From assembly GCF_046630445.1 (NCBI RefSeq), contig NC_092336.1, positions 208,601,001-208,665,000 of the forward strand: a stretch of 64,000 nt of DNA, in the 5' to 3' direction. Below are positions 47,935-61,400 of the stretch, piece after piece (the first letter of the stretch is position 1; each line of letters begins with the position of its first letter). Position numbers and translations under genes: made by a program. Source of the stretch: Rutidosis leptorrhynchoides (lineage: Eukaryota; Streptophyta; Magnoliopsida; Asterales; Asteraceae). The notes under the pieces are model-generated. The model did no database searches. It was given only the letters and a program-made list of their open reading frames with translations, and was not told the DNA's origin.

Positions 47935-50900
47935 TGACAAGAGGGAAGGTAAACCAATATGAACTCTTCGGGCTCCCAAGTAAACTCGGAACCTTTACTA
48001 CGACGCCATTGAACTCTAAAAGTTCTCACTTCTTTATTTCTCAACCTTTTGACTTTCTCATCGAGTATAGCAATAGGCTCCTAAATATACTCTAACTTAT
48101 TGTTTAGCTCGATCTCGACTAATGGCACCCAAGAAGAATCATCCTCAAGACACTTACGGAGATGGGAAACATGAAATGTATTATGGATCCCCGCAAGCTC
48201 TTTGGGTAATTCCAAATGATACGTAACTTCACCAACACGAGCTAGAATTTTAAATGGCCCAATAAACCGAGGAGCTAACTTTCCCCGTTTTCGATACCGA
48301 ATAACACCTTTCCATGGCGAAACCTTAAGCATCACCATGTCACCTTCTTGAAATTTGATCATTCGTCTACGCTTGTCGGCATACGACTTTTGTCTATCTT
48401 GCGCCTTTTTCAAATGATCCCGAATCATATCAATCTTGCTATTCATTTCTAAGACCAAATCGGTACTCCCGATTTCTTTTTGACCAACTTCACCCCAACA
48501 AATCGGAGTTCGGCACCTCCGCCCATAATGCATCTCGTAAGGTGGCATCCCTATACTAGTATGATAACTATTATTGTACGAGAATTCCACCAAAGGTAAG
48601 TGCTCATCCCAACTACCACCAAAATTAATAATACAAGCCCGTAACATATCCTCCAAATTTTGATTCGTACGTTCGGTTTGACCGTCCGTTTGAGGATGAT
48701 ACGCCGTGCTCAATTTCAATTGTGTGCCCATATCTTCATGAAACTTTTCCCAAAACCGATATGTAAAACGGGTATCTCGATTCGAAATAATAGATATAGG
48801 AACCCCATGTCGAGCGACTACCTCCTTGATAAACAACTTAGCCAAGGTCTCCGACGATATCGCTTCCCGAATGGGAAGAAACAAAGAACTTTTTGTCAAT
48901 CGGTCAACTATCACCCAAATTGAATCAAATTGGGTTCTCGCCGTCTTTGGTAACTTTGTGATAAAATCCATGGTAATGTGCTCCCATTTCCACTTCGGGA
49001 TTTCTAACGGTTGTAACTTACCATACGGCTTTTGGTGTTCGGCTTTAACTTGCAAACACGTGACGCATTGCTCAACATACTTAACAACATCACGTTTCAT
49101 GCCCGGCCACCAATACTCCTTCCTTAAATCAAGATACATTTTTGTTGCGCCCGGATGAATGGAATACTTTGACTTATGTGCTTCATCAAGTAGCACTCGT
49201 CGATAATCCCCCAACATAGGCACCCACACTCTTCCTTGAAAAGACAACAAACCATGCGAGCCCATAGTAATGAACTCCGATTGCCCCACTATTCGTTCCG
49301 CATGCTTGTTGTGAACGTAAGCCTCTATTTGAATCACACCAAGTTTTTCAAGAAAATCGTTAGTAATAATCATACGTAACAATCCCAATCGTAACGCCGG
49401 GTGATGACTCTTTCGACTTAACGCATCCGCGACCACATTCGCCTTGCCCGGATGATAAAGTATTTCACAATCATAATCTTTTACCACATCCATCCACCTA
49501 CGATGACGATAATTCAAATCTCTTTGATCGAAAAGATGCTTTAAACTCTTGTGATCCGAATAAATCGTACACTTGACACCATACAAGTAATGGCGCCAAA
49601 TTTTCAACGCATGAACGACCGCTGCCAACTCAAGATCATGAGTCGGATATCTCATTTCGTGTTCCTTTAATTGTCGGGAGGCATACGCGATGACTTTACC
49701 TCTTTGCATTAGAATACACCCAAGCCCATTTAAAGACGCATCACAATAAACCACCATGTCTTCCACCCCTTCCGGCAATACTAACACCGGAGCTTGACAT
49801 AACTTCTCTTTTAACAATTAAAAAGCAATTTCTTGCTCGTTCTCCCAATTAAATCTCGCGTTCTTTCTCGTCAATTTCGTCAATGGAGAAGCGATCCTAG
49901 AAAAGTCTTGGATAAACCGACGATAATAATCGGCCAATCCGAGAAAACTTCGGATTTCCGTAGGCGTAGTCAGTTACCCCCAACTCTTCGCCGTCTCTAT
50001 CTTCCCCGAATCTTTTGTTCACAATGTGGCCAAGGAATTGAACTTCCCTTAGCCAAAATTCACATTTGGAGAATTTAGCATACAACTTCTCCTTCCGCAA
50101 CGTCTTTAAGACACACCGCAAATGATGTTCATGTTCCTTCATACTCTTCGAATACACAATTTAACACACACCGCAAATGATGTTCATGTTCCTTCATACT
50201 CTTCGAATAGACAAGTATGTCGTCGATGAACACAATTACCGACTTGTCCAACATAGGTTGGCACACTCGGTTCATAAGATCCATGAATGCCGCCGGTGCA
50301 TTCGTAAGACCAAAAGGCATAACTACGAATTCAAAGTGCCCATAACGCATTCGAAAAGCCGTTTTCTCGAAGTCTTCCTCACGGACCCGCATTTGGTGAT
50401 AGCCGGACCGTAGGTCGATTTTAGAGAAATACGATGCACCTTGGAGTTGGTCAAACAAATCGTCAATCCTAGGCAACGGATAACGATTCTTGATCGTCAC
50501 TTTGTTCAACTCCCGATAATCGATGCACATCCGCATACTACCATCCTTCTTTTTTCACGAATAAAACCTGAGCGCCCCATGGCGAAGCACTCGGTCGAAT
50601 GAAACCCTTCTCAAGCAACTCTTGGGTTTGATTTAACAACTCTTGCATTTCCATTGGTGCTAAACGATAAGGAGTTTTAGCAATGGGGGTAGCCCCCGGA
50701 ACCAACTCAATGCGAAATTCAACTTGTCTTTCCGCCAGAACACCCGGTAACTCATCCGAAAAAACGTCTTCAAATTCATTAACCACCGGAATTTCACGAA
50801 TGGGTGGTGGCTCATCACGAGTATCAACAACATGGGCAAGAAAAGCCATGCCACCACCAACAAGAAAACGATGTGCCCGTGCAAAAGTGCATATCGGCAC

Positions 50901-51557
50901 AAGTCTTCTCCGCTTATCGCCATGAATAATTAACTCTCCCCCACTAGGGGTCTTCACTCGAATAGATTTTTTATGGTATGCAATAACGGCTCTATTATGA
51001 TCGAGCCAATCCATACCAACAACGATATCAAAATCGCCCAAGGTCATTGGAACGAGATCAATTTTAAAGTTTTCGGCACCAAACACAACATTACAATTTT
51101 TACACACATCAACCACTAGCACTGTCTTGCCATCCGCTATTTCAACTTCTATCGGATGACTTAACTTAGCTAACAGTTTATTAAGTTTAGGCACAAATTT
51201 CGGTGACACAAACGACAAGTTTGCACCACTATCAAAGAGTATCCTTGCCGGATTAGAATTAACCATGAAAGTACCTGAGACAACTTCGTTAGATTGCTTG
51301 GCTTCCTCATTGGTCATCAAATAATTGCGACCCCTAGCCGTACCCGCCGCCTTCTCTAGCCGCTTAACATTATCGTTGCGCAAATCGGGACACTCCGGCC
51401 TCTTGTACCCTTCTTTGTTACAATTTAAACAAATGATTTTGTTGGAAGATGAGTTCGTACAATCACAGGCCAAGTGCCCTTGTCGACCACAATTGTAGCA
51501 CGTGGGCCCAAAACTCTTAGAAGCCCCCTTTTTCGCACTACTGACGCTCTCGGTCAC
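47935..51557 (-). pseudogene. pol region of element C
   Basis: Parts in coding order: two zinc knuckles (CYNCGRQGHLACDC and CLNCNKEGYKRPEC), a protease with ILFDSGANLSFVSP and the start of RT (50538-51557); RT with [20 protein letters not shown] and [10 protein letters not shown] (50129-50536, continuing to 49897); RNase H with [16 protein letters not shown] and integrase with [13 protein letters not shown] (48081-49817); and a chromodomain-like tail with RVQWRRSKGSEFTWEPEE (about 47935-48080). The order is that of Tekay-like chromoviruses. It is broken and treated as a fossil. Confidence 0.85.
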
Positions 51558-51599
51558 ACTCTTGCTCTTCTTGTTCGAGTGGCTAGTAGTTTCAAATTT

Positions 51600-52367
51600 T
51601 CATTTGCCAAAGGTGAAGTCACTCTTTCTTGGAGCAAGCGACTCAAAACCCTTAGCGATATCAAATAGCTCATCAAAAGTCTTTGCCGAATTCCTACTAA
51701 TCCTTTCCTGATAGTTTTCATTCAAGGTTCGGTAGAAATCTTCTTTCAATATATGATCGTTCCCGTCATACTCCGGGCAAAATTGGGTCTTTGATAAGAA
51801 GGTGGACTTGAGAGTGTTCAAATCCATTGACCCTTTCCTTAAAGTATGTAACTCGTCCTTAAGCTTTGAAAGATCGGCTGAAGTTCGGTACTCCTTGAAA
51901 AATTCTTCTTTAAACTCGTCCCACGTCAAACTCATACTTTGTTCTTCGCCATAAAGTCGGATTTTCGCGTCCCACCACAACTTGGCATCACCCCTCATCA
52001 TGCTACTACCAAACCTCGTCTTTTTATCGAGATGGCACTCACTAGTACGGAAAGCCCCCTCCATATCGGAGATCCATCGAGCACTCTTGAGTGGGTCTCG
52101 TTCACCTTCAAAGGTGGGAGGTTGAGCATCTTTGAAGTTTTTATAGTGGAAGTCTCGCCTTCCTGCGTTATCCTCTTTAAGAACAATCTTAACTTGTTCC
52201 TTGACTAGATTGACTACTTGTTCGTCAATCGAATCCAAGAACATCTTCTTAACATCCTCTAAGAAGGCCTCATGACGCCTTTGCATAATGGCCTCAAACT
52301 TGGCCGTAAACTCAACATCCTCGCTCGAACCCCCTTCATTGGTCTCGGGTCCGTTTCTTGTCTTCAT
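51600..52367 (-). pseudogene. gag region of element C
   Basis: A 255-residue frame starting MKTRNGPETNEGG, with PPTFEGERDPLKSARWISDM, WWDAKIRLYG, WDEFKEEFFKEY and an FDELFDIAKGFESL end: the retrotransposon capsid pattern. The zinc knuckles follow in the neighbouring region downstream. Confidence 0.85.
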
Positions 52368-52732
52368 ACTATAAAACGGAAAAGGTTAAGCAACAAAACG
52401 AAAAGACTTAATACATATGTATATCCATATACACCACATTACCCCACCTTGCTCAACAATCATCGTACATCGCTTGTTTGACACAATTTGAACCCGTAAC
52501 AATGGTAGCTAATCGTTGTTACGCGAGCACGTCGCATTAACTTACTAGTACAACGTTTATCTCGCTTGATGATTGCTAATACAACATAAAACAATTAGCG
52601 CAAGGTTAGTTCACATAAACGTAAGCAGTAATCAACTCCCGGTCCGACCCATCTCCTACAAGTCCAGCATAAAGCGCATACACAAATAAATCTAAGTCTA
52701 GGCACATATCTCAAGTCGCCTAAATCCCTTAG

Positions 52733-52750
52733 ACCATGCTCTGATACTAC
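52733..52750 (-). other. Primer-binding site of element C
   Basis: GTAGTATCAGAGCATGGT follows the 5' LTR on the coding strand and resembles the initiator-methionine tRNA site TGGTATCAGAGC. Confidence 0.75.
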
Positions 52751-52751
52751 T

Positions 52752-53272
52752 TGTAACAACCCAAACCAATAACCAACCGATTACGCGAAACAAATATTTT
52801 TTTTTATTTCAGACGAGTGCGCCACGCGCACCACCTCAGGGTGCGCGACACGCACATGCCCATTTCAGTTCTGTCCGTTTTTGTCAATTTTCAAATAAAG
52901 ATCTCCCACTTCCTGACATATTTAGACGAAACGCTTTTCACAACATGATGTAATAGTTAAAACTCACGCGATTCAATAATAAAATAAGTTTTACAAAACT
53001 GGGCCCACATATGCCGTAATACGAGTTTCGTACAAAAGTTTGAGTTTCGACCACACTAGTTTAAATTCCAAACGACACTATGAGCATGGTGTTTGGGGTT
53101 AAACTACCATATCTCGATCAAACTCCAAAAGCTATAACATCCAAAAGCGTCCCCTAAACAACAAGCGGGATCTCTAATCCATACGAATGCCCTTACCCTT
53201 GTCTCCGCCGGAGCCAATAAAAAGATAAACAACGAGAGGGTAAGCAAAGCTTAGTGAATGCAATAATTATAC

Positions 53273-53354
<82 letters not shown>

Positions 53355-54866
53355 ACTTGCAATCACTTACACATATACTGCATACACGCTAGCAATACAA
53401 TTAGCATACCATCTCAAGTACAAAGCTAATAATCTCCAACAAACCGCTACTAGCATAATCAATAACATATAATCGACATAATATAATATGCTACAAAACA
53501 ATACACAACCATGGTTAACCATTCTCGCGTCATGGTGCTACCGGCTCTTTGGTTCACACCATACGCATTTGTCATGATGCTACCGGCTCTTTGGTTCACA
53601 TCACAACTCGAGTCATACTCACGCTAGAGTGCTACCGGCTCTTTGGTTCACACTCTAACAACGCTAAGGTGCTACCGGCTCTTTGGTTCACACCCTAACA
53701 AATCGTGCTATAGTGCTACCGGCTCTTTGGTTCACACTACAACACACATGCTATGATGCTACCGGCTCTTTGGTTCACATCATAGCACGCTCGCACATAC
53801 TATGGCACTACCGGCTCTTTGGTTCATACCATAGCATACAAATAAATACATTACATACATATGCATATAACCATTCCACTCACCTTAACGATTTGGTGAT
53901 GGTTTTATACTTCCGCAAGCTTCAAAGCAAAGTACCTAATATAATAAGTACTTCAATCAACACACAAACTAGTTGGACTAAATACCAACAATTTCACTCA
54001 TGTTCATTTAATGACTTAAATGCGTTAAATGCCCCATTTCCACCAAAACCACCCTTAAGGGTCAAGACCATCATTAATCACTTAAAAGCTAGTGATTAAG
54101 GTCCAACAACACTAACTATTACATAATTAGGGTATTTCATACCCATATTTTCCAACTAGGTCAATCATTAGCCCTTTGACTAATTTAAAGTCAACACACC
54201 CATTTCGGGTCATCCACTAACCCATCTAACACCCATTTACTAATTTACTAGGTGTGCTAGTGATTATCTAACCAATTAGGACTAATAAACATCAATTAAC
54301 ACTTTGAAACCCTAGGTTAGTTACCATCGAGTCTTCATGACTCCATCTTACCCAAGAACACCTAAAATCACCAAATATGGGTTTTATGTTCTTCATTTAC
54401 CCAAACCCTAACCCATACATAAATCAAAGTAAGGAAATCCAAGTTAGAACATACCACTACAACCAAAACGTAGCTAGAGAGGAGATGGACAACTTTAGAA
54501 CTCGAGCTAAGACCCAAAACTAGCTCCTCCTTCCTTGGCTTGAGCTTTCTCACACAAGAATCTCACTCTCTCTCTAAAATTGAAGTGGAAAGGATAAGGT
54601 TGTTGATAATGGAGTTATGATTCTCCTAAAACTGACCTACTGGCCTTAAACTCACCCACAAGTGAAATTACCAAAAAGCCCATCAAAATATATAATTAAA
54701 ACAAGCAGAACCCGGCTACAGTGGACAGTGCGCCACGTGCACCAATAGGTGTGCACTGAGCGCACTTTGCCCAGCTCAGCTTCTGACCTCAGTTTTAATG
54801 CACAACGTCACCCACGCTTCATGTACTCTATTTACAGCTCTGTACAATAAATATTAGGGTCTTACA
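52752..54866 (-). repeat. 5' LTR of element C
   Basis: Same layout as the 3' LTR: GTGCGCCACGCGCAC near 52816-52830 with a slightly changed copy near 54727-54741, a longer (TA)n tract at 53276-53351 and a complete seven-unit hairpin array at 53527-53835. On the coding strand a CT-rich leader (AGAGAGAGAGTGAG near 54560-54580) suggests that transcription starts upstream of the array. Confidence 0.9.
53527..53835 (-). repeat. Seven-unit hairpin array in the 5' LTR of element C
   Basis: Seven copies of CTACCGGCTCTTTGGTTCA are spaced about 45 bases apart. The flanking arms are, in order, CATGGTG/CACCATA, CATGATG/CATCACA, TAGAGTG/CACTCTA, TAAGGTG/CACCCTA, TATAGTG/CACTACA, TGCTATGATG/CATCATAGCA and CTATGGCA/TACCATAG. 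The arms differ from unit to unit, yet each pair remains largely or fully complementary. Translating the minus strand gives NQRAGS-like repeats, a by-product of the loop. Confidence 0.9.
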
Positions 54867-54871
54867 CAAAA

Positions 54872-56601
54872 GCTATTAATTTTAACGACAAGACGTAAAA
54901 TATCAAATGTGATATAAAACAATAGGTTTGCAAACTCGGTATTTTTAATCATTTTTCTATACTAATCACCCTCATGAATTTAAATTTTTACTGATTTCTT
55001 GCAAATGAGGGCATTGCAAGATCTCAAGTGTGGGGAAGGGTTATAAATTCTCTTGGGTTTACACTTGGTTTAATTGCCAAATTTTGTGAAAATTTGAAAC
55101 ATTTTCAACTAAATGAATTCAAAATCATGTTTATACATATTTATGAACGATGAAAACTAGGTGTTAACATTGAAATTAACGTTACCTCGGAAAGGACATA
55201 AATTGAGAAATAACCCAAAACGCTTGAATTCATTTAAAATGGAATAAAGGAGAATAAAAAGGCAAAGAAAGAAATAAATAAAAGCCAAGTGTGGGGAGAA
55301 TGTACCAAGTTATTCAATTAAAAACCATCTATTGCATGTTTCTGTAAAGTTATTGCAGGTGCTTTTGTTTTGGACTAAATTAATTGTTTTATCCGGTTTA
55401 TTGTAATACATTGAAAGAAAAGATGGATCTACACGATGAATCAATTCCATCATTAAAAGGAAGTAAAGTCTTCCGAAAAGACACGCGCTTCTTGATTTAG
55501 TTCAGGAAGTTGTCATCCAGACCAGTTGTAGAGTCTACGAAAAACCTTGAAAAGTTTTCTCGAAAATCAGCTGGAAATCCACGGAACTCAGCATCAAACA
55601 GGGTCGCCAAGTGGTCAGACTTATCCTAATCATGAGAGGATTTGTCTAGTAAAATGGGGAGGGCACCGTGCAAATTAGGTTGATAAGACTAATGAATCAG
55701 ACCCCCAGAAAGGATAATCTCCTTAAAGATTAAAATCAGCTTTTAAGCCTGATATTACTCAATCCTTGAGATTGACCTTAAAGATTGAGAATTATAAACT
55801 CAATGAATTCAATGATATCTAAACTCGAGCTTGAACGAGAAAATATTTTGATCAAAAATAAAACCGATTTATTTTCTAAAAACCCATTTTCAATGCGTTC
55901 ATTACCATTGAACGTAAAATCCTAGGAATTCACCTGGAATTCATTAGGTCACCTGAACCAAATCGGGTGTCAACCATAAGAACGGTGGTTGCATAGCATG
56001 GTCGAAGATAGGACTTTATGCCAGACCGAAAAATTATAGGGTGATCTTTACTATTTCTCCTACAAAGGATAGTAATTGCATCCGACATGATGTGGACCAT
56101 AATCAAAAGCATGTCATTAGTCATTGCCTTAAAAGTTGCTTGTTCATCGCTTTTCTTTACAACTGGATGGTAGTTTACCGAAAGGTAATATACAGAGCAA
56201 GTATATTGGACGTGTTGCTTTCCTAATACAAGGTTAGCAAGTGGGTGACACAAAACCGGAAGTTTTGAGCTAAAATTTTAAAATCTGAAACCCACACAAC
56301 CCACAAAAATATTTTGCAAACACCGGTGAAGGGTTATTCTGGAAAACTTGTCTAGGGTAAAATCTAGCTTGAATTATCAAAAGATCAAATGTTTTCATAA
56401 AGATCCAATTTCCTTAAAGGATCTAAATTTTAATAGTCATGTGGGACTGTAAACCACATCGTTACTATCATTGTTTATACCGCTGTATCAAAATCACTGA
56501 TGTAAAAAGTGTGAGAATAAAAAAGTGATTCGAGTGAATTGTGATTTAATTTCAAGTTCTGTATTGCTTGAGGACAAGCAACATTCAAGTGTGGGGATAC
56601 T
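54872..56601 (+). other. 3' non-coding part of element B, right of the nested element
   Basis: No gene is seen. The word CAAGTGTGGGG appears near 55026, 55284 and 56586, the last being the polypurine tract beside the 3' LTR. The 107-codon minus-strand frame at 55930-56253 has no recognisable domain. Confidence 0.5.
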
Positions 56602-58450
56602 TGATATTGCCTAAAATGATCATATATTTAGACGCAATATCATTCCAAAATATAATGTTTTTAATTGTAATTTCCTTATTTTTAGTTGTAATAGTTTAAA
56701 TAAATAAGTGCGAAGACGAAAGACGAAAATCGCTCAAAAATGAAGATTTAAAGACGAAAACGAAAATTTGAAAGACGAGAACGGCCAAAATGCTCAAACG
56801 TACAAGTTACACTCCAAGTGGTTCAATTTATTGATGAATAACGTCTAAAAATGACAAGAGTACAAGCCGCAAAACATAAAGTACAAGATATCTAAGCATA
56901 CGAAAAGGCGTTCGACAATCCGGAACCGAGACATGAACCAACTATCAACGTACGACTCAACGGAGCTAAAATTACAAGTCAACTATGCTCAAGAATATAA
57001 TATAATATTTAAATAATTCATAATAATAATACTATAATAATAATAATATTAAATAAAAACTTACATCGATGAATTGAGAATTGAATTCAAGCACCCAATC
57101 AACAATCAACAAACTTTCATCAACAACCCTTCAACTATGCTATAGTTCTAAATTCTAAGCCTATAAAAGGAAGCATCCATCATCGACCAATTCACACCTT
57201 TTTCAATCTTTCTTTCTCCCTATATGTAATTTATATTTATAATTTTAAGTTTAAGTTAAGATTAATAATAATTGGGTTATTGTAAGAAATGTTTTACGGG
57301 TTTTAAAGTCGAAACTCTGTCCGTGTAACGCTACTCGAAAATAATCACTGTAAGCTATGTTCTTCCTTTTTAAATTAATGTCTCGTACCTAAGTTATTAT
57401 TATGCTTATTTAAGTCGAACTAATCGTGATGTTTGACTAAATATTAAGACGGGGTTATTGAACTTTGGACCATAATTAAGGTTTGGGCAAAAGACCGACA
57501 CTTGTGGAAATTGGACTATTGACTATTAATAGATGGGGGGTATTGTCTAATTGAGTGACAACTCATTGGAGTCTGTCGAACCTATCTTAAAATTAATTAA
57601 CCTAATAATTAATAATGATTATGGTTGTCCTATTTAGTGACGTTCATATGGAATCTATTATAATCATTTAATTAATTATTCGGGTTGGGTAATTGATTAT
57701 TCAAACTGATCAAGTGGGTAAATTAATATTCATATCTAATCAAAACAGGGGTGGATTACTTACAGTGATAACTGGTGTAATTGTTGACAGAAGTGATAAA
57801 TGCGTCACAGTTTAAATCCTTAATTAGTGGGAATATTTGACTTCGGGTATAAGGGTAATTTAACGAGGACACTCACACTTTATATTTATGACCAATGGAC
57901 TATTATGGACAAAAACCAGATAGGTATCAAATAAACCAGGACAAAGGACAATTAATCCGGGTAACAATTAATTAAAATCAAAACGTCAAACATCATGATT
58001 ACGGAAGTTTAAATAAGCATAATTCTTTTATTTCATATTCTATTGCAATTTTATTTACTGTTATTTTATTTATCGTTATTTATTTATTTTACGCACTTTA
58101 ATTATTGTCATTTATCTTTACGCTTAAAAATATAAAATCGACAAACCGGTCATTAAACGGTAAAACCCCCTTTTTATATTATTATTACTATATATAAATA
58201 TATATATATATATTTGTATAAATATAGTTGTTAAAAATATAGTACGTAATCACTAGCTCCCTGTGGAACGAACCAGACTTACTAAAAGCTAAACTACTCT
58301 ACGATTAGGTACACTGCCTATTAGTGTTGTAGCAAGGTTTAGGTATATCCCATTCGTAAATTAAATAAAACTTGTGTAGTTTGTATCGTGTTATATATTA
58401 AAATAATAATAGTATTTCGTACACCGCTGCACACTTATAAATACACATCA
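56602..58450 (+). repeat. 3' LTR of element B
   Basis: A near copy of 36062-37921 with the same terminal hairpin (56602-56642). It ends ACACATCA. Confidence 0.9.
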
Positions 58451-58463
58451 AGTACTTCATATT

Positions 58464-61400
58464 TGATAGTGTTCCGAATGATCATATATTTAGTCGCAAT
58501 ATCCTTCCAATATGTAAAGTTTTTAGTTGTAATTGTTCTATTTTTAAGTTGTAATCGTTTATATTAAATAAGTGCGAAGACGGAAGATAAAAATGAAGAT
58601 TTGAAGACGCAAATGACCAAAAAGCTCAAACGTACAAGTTAAAATCCAAGTGGTTCAATTTATTGATGAGAAACGTCTAAAAATTACAAGAGTAAAAGCC
58701 GCGGAATGCAAAGTACAAGATATCTAAATGTACAAAAAGACGTTTGAAAATCCGAAACCAGGACATAAACCGAGTAGCAACGTACAAATCAAAGGAGCTG
58801 AAAGTACAAGTCAACTATGCACAAGAATATAATATAATATATATATAATTCGTAATAATAATATAATATAATAATAAATATAATATAATATATCATAATA
58901 AGTGAACGTATGTGTGATTGAATTGAATCAAGTTGGCCAATTATCTCAACTAACATTCAACTTTGGCAAAAAAGTCAACAAAGGTGGATGAAAGAACATG
59001 GCTATATAAGAAGACATACGGAGCAAAGAAAGAGAGAACTCAACAACATAGACACCTTCACAATCAATTCTATCAATCTTTCTCTGTAGTAATAATTATT
59101 AGTATAGATTAGTAGTATATTAGTTAGTTTGGGTAATGTAACGGTTATTTTACGGGGTTTAAAGTCGAAATTCTATCCGTGTAAAGCTACGCGATAAATA
59201 ATCATTGTAAGTTAAATTCTCATTTTTAAAATTATGTATCGTAACTAAGTTGTTATTATGCTTATTTAACCCAAGTAGTTATTATGTTTGACTAAAAATA
59301 GAAAATGGGTCGATTTAATTTGTACAACGATTAATATTTAGATAAAGAACGACCTTAAGGGAGATTGAGGTTTTAACTATTAATGGGTATGGTAAAATAA
59401 TTAAGTGACAACTTGTTAAATTACCACTATTTATAATTTACTATATGTATACATAATAACATACGTTGACTGGACACGGAAGACGGGTTATTTATATATA
59501 TGGTAAATTATTCATTGAAACGGACACGTGAATATATTAATGGTTAAAAGACTAGTTAAAATTAAGGTGGATTACATTCAGTGACAACTGGTGTAATTAT
59601 TGACATACGTGACAACCGCGTCAAACCATCTAAATAGTAATTAGTTAGAATATTTAACTGTGGTAACAAGATAGAATGACGAGGACACTCGCATTTGATG
59701 CTTGTAATTATAGGACTGCGCTGGACAACTCTAGGTAGACATCTTAAATATTCTACGGGTGCAAGGAAAATTAACCCAGGGTAAAAAAAGTAAAAGTCAA
59801 ACATCGTAACTACGGAAGTTAAATAAGCATAATACTCTTTTATTGTATCTTCATCTCGTTTAGTTAAAGTAATATTTATTTACCGCAGTAATTTTTATTT
59901 ACTTCATTGCTATAATCTAGTTTAAATTTATTATCTTGTTGTTTAAATTAAAAAGAAAAAGCTAAAAAGACAAACCGGTTATTAAACGGTAAAACCCCCC
60001 TTTTTATAATAATAATACTACGATATTGTAAATATATATATAAAAAAATTTATATTTTAAAATAAATAACCGCTTAGTAGTCTCTGTGGAACGAACCGGA
60101 CTTACTAAAAACTACACTACTCTACGGTTAGGTACACTGCCTATAGTGTTGTAGCAAGGTTTAGGTATATCCCATCCGTAAATTAATAAAACTTGTGTAA
60201 TATTTCGTCGTATTTCGTAGTAAACAATAATAGTATTTCGTATACACCGCTGCACACATCAAGTTTTTGGCGCCGCTGCCGGGGACTCGTAGTTATTTAA
60301 AAAATAAAAAAAATTAAAAATTAAAAAAATATTATAAAAAAATTAAAAAAAAGAAAATATTAATATCGTAAAAAAATTTAAAAAAAAAGAAAAAAATTTA
60401 AAATTTAAAAAAAAATTAAAAAAAATATTAAAATCGTTAAATTTTTTTTTTAAAAAAATATAAAAAAATTAAAAAAATAATAATAATAAAAAAAATCTCA
60501 TTTTTTTAAAAAAATAAAAATAAAATAATTTTTTTTTAAAAAAATATAAAAAAATCAAAAAAAAATTAAAACGTAAAAAAATTAAAAAAATTAAAAATTA
60601 AAAAAAATAAGAAAATATTAATATCGTAAAAAATTTTTTTTAAAAAAATTTAAATTTAAAACAAAAAGTTAAAAAAATAAAAATATTAAAATTGTTAAAT
60701 AAAAAAAAACATTTTGCCTTGGTTTAAGTTTTAGAATTTTACGAAACCACTTTAGAATTTAGTTTTTTTTAGATTTTAGGGTCGATTTAAGTATGCCGAT
60801 TTCCTTTTAGAATTGCATTTTAAGTTTAATTACCTTTAGATTTAAGTTTTTTTTAGACGCAATTTTTAGTTTTTAGTTTTTAGACTTTTATGTTTCGACG
60901 CTTTTCTTTCGACGTTTATTTTTCGACTTTTTGTTATTCGACGCGCTTTTTCTTTTTCATTTCTACGCTCTAGTTTTTAGGACATAGAATTTTCTTTAAA
61001 TTTCTTTAAATTTCGACTAAAATTATTGTAAGCGATTAAATTGATAGACACCAATTTTCTGGTTCGTAGTAATAGTTGGATTTGTTAGTGGCGAGTTGTG
61101 GACTTCTGATTTAAAGGGTCCTGGCTACCTGCTGCATCTATTTGCTATTCGAAACGTGGACAAAAATAGAAAAGTCTATTAATTTGATAACTTATATATT
61201 TTTTAGTTTTATAACTAATATGATAATTAGTAAATGCACCACATTGTAGCTAAAATTTGGTAATAAGCGCATTATGGAAAATCTCGAAAATATTTTGGAA
61301 ACTCTTTCTGACATAATAAATCAATTACATCAATACTCTCAAACGAGTATTGATGACAATTCGTTCGGTCAATCTTGGATCACGAATAAAACAATAACCG

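Larger units (their letters stand above)
45831..54866 (-). mobile_element. Tekay-like chromovirus (element C) nested in element B
   Basis: A 9.0 kb element read on the minus strand, with LTRs 45831-47887 and 52752-54866 that both start TGTAACAACCC and end GGGTCTTACA on the plus strand. The 5-bp target duplication CAAAA (45826-45830 and 54867-54871) is perfect. It has an initiator-tRNA primer site (52733-52750), a polypurine tract (47888-47903), gag, pol and a chromodomain. The LTRs are nearly identical by eye apart from a TA-repeat length difference and one lost hairpin unit, so the insertion is recent and younger than its host element. It is broken in a handful of places. Confidence 0.9.
36062..58450 (+). 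mobile_element. Athila-type Ty3/gypsy element (element B), nearly full length
   Basis: The LTRs at 36062-37921 and 56602-58450 are close copies. The tRNA-Asp-type site TGGCGCCGCTACCGGAG is at 37928-37944 and the polypurine tract AAGTGTGGGGATAC is at 56587-56600. Gag and pol lie at 38741-44311 and a long 3' non-coding part follows, into which a chromovirus (45831-54866) has inserted. Without it the element is about 13.3 kb. The flanks AGGGT (left) and AGTAC (right) do not form a target duplication, so an end may have been exchanged by recombination. By eye the LTRs differ by about 1-3%, so it is young. It has a few interruptions in pol and is treated as a fossil. Confidence 0.85.

Noticed and set aside
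53254-53472. Frame with a long Ile-Tyr repeat
   Set aside because: It is only the (TA)n tract of the LTR translated.
53527-53835. CRISPR-like array (19-nt repeat with about 26-nt spacers)
   Set aside because: The array sits in the LTR of a plant retrotransposon and is present in both LTR copies. The variable parts on each side of a repeat pair with each other, which spacers would not do.
55930-56253. 107-codon minus-strand frame in the Athila 3' region
   Set aside because: It has no domain, is antisense to the element and lies in a region expected to be non-coding.
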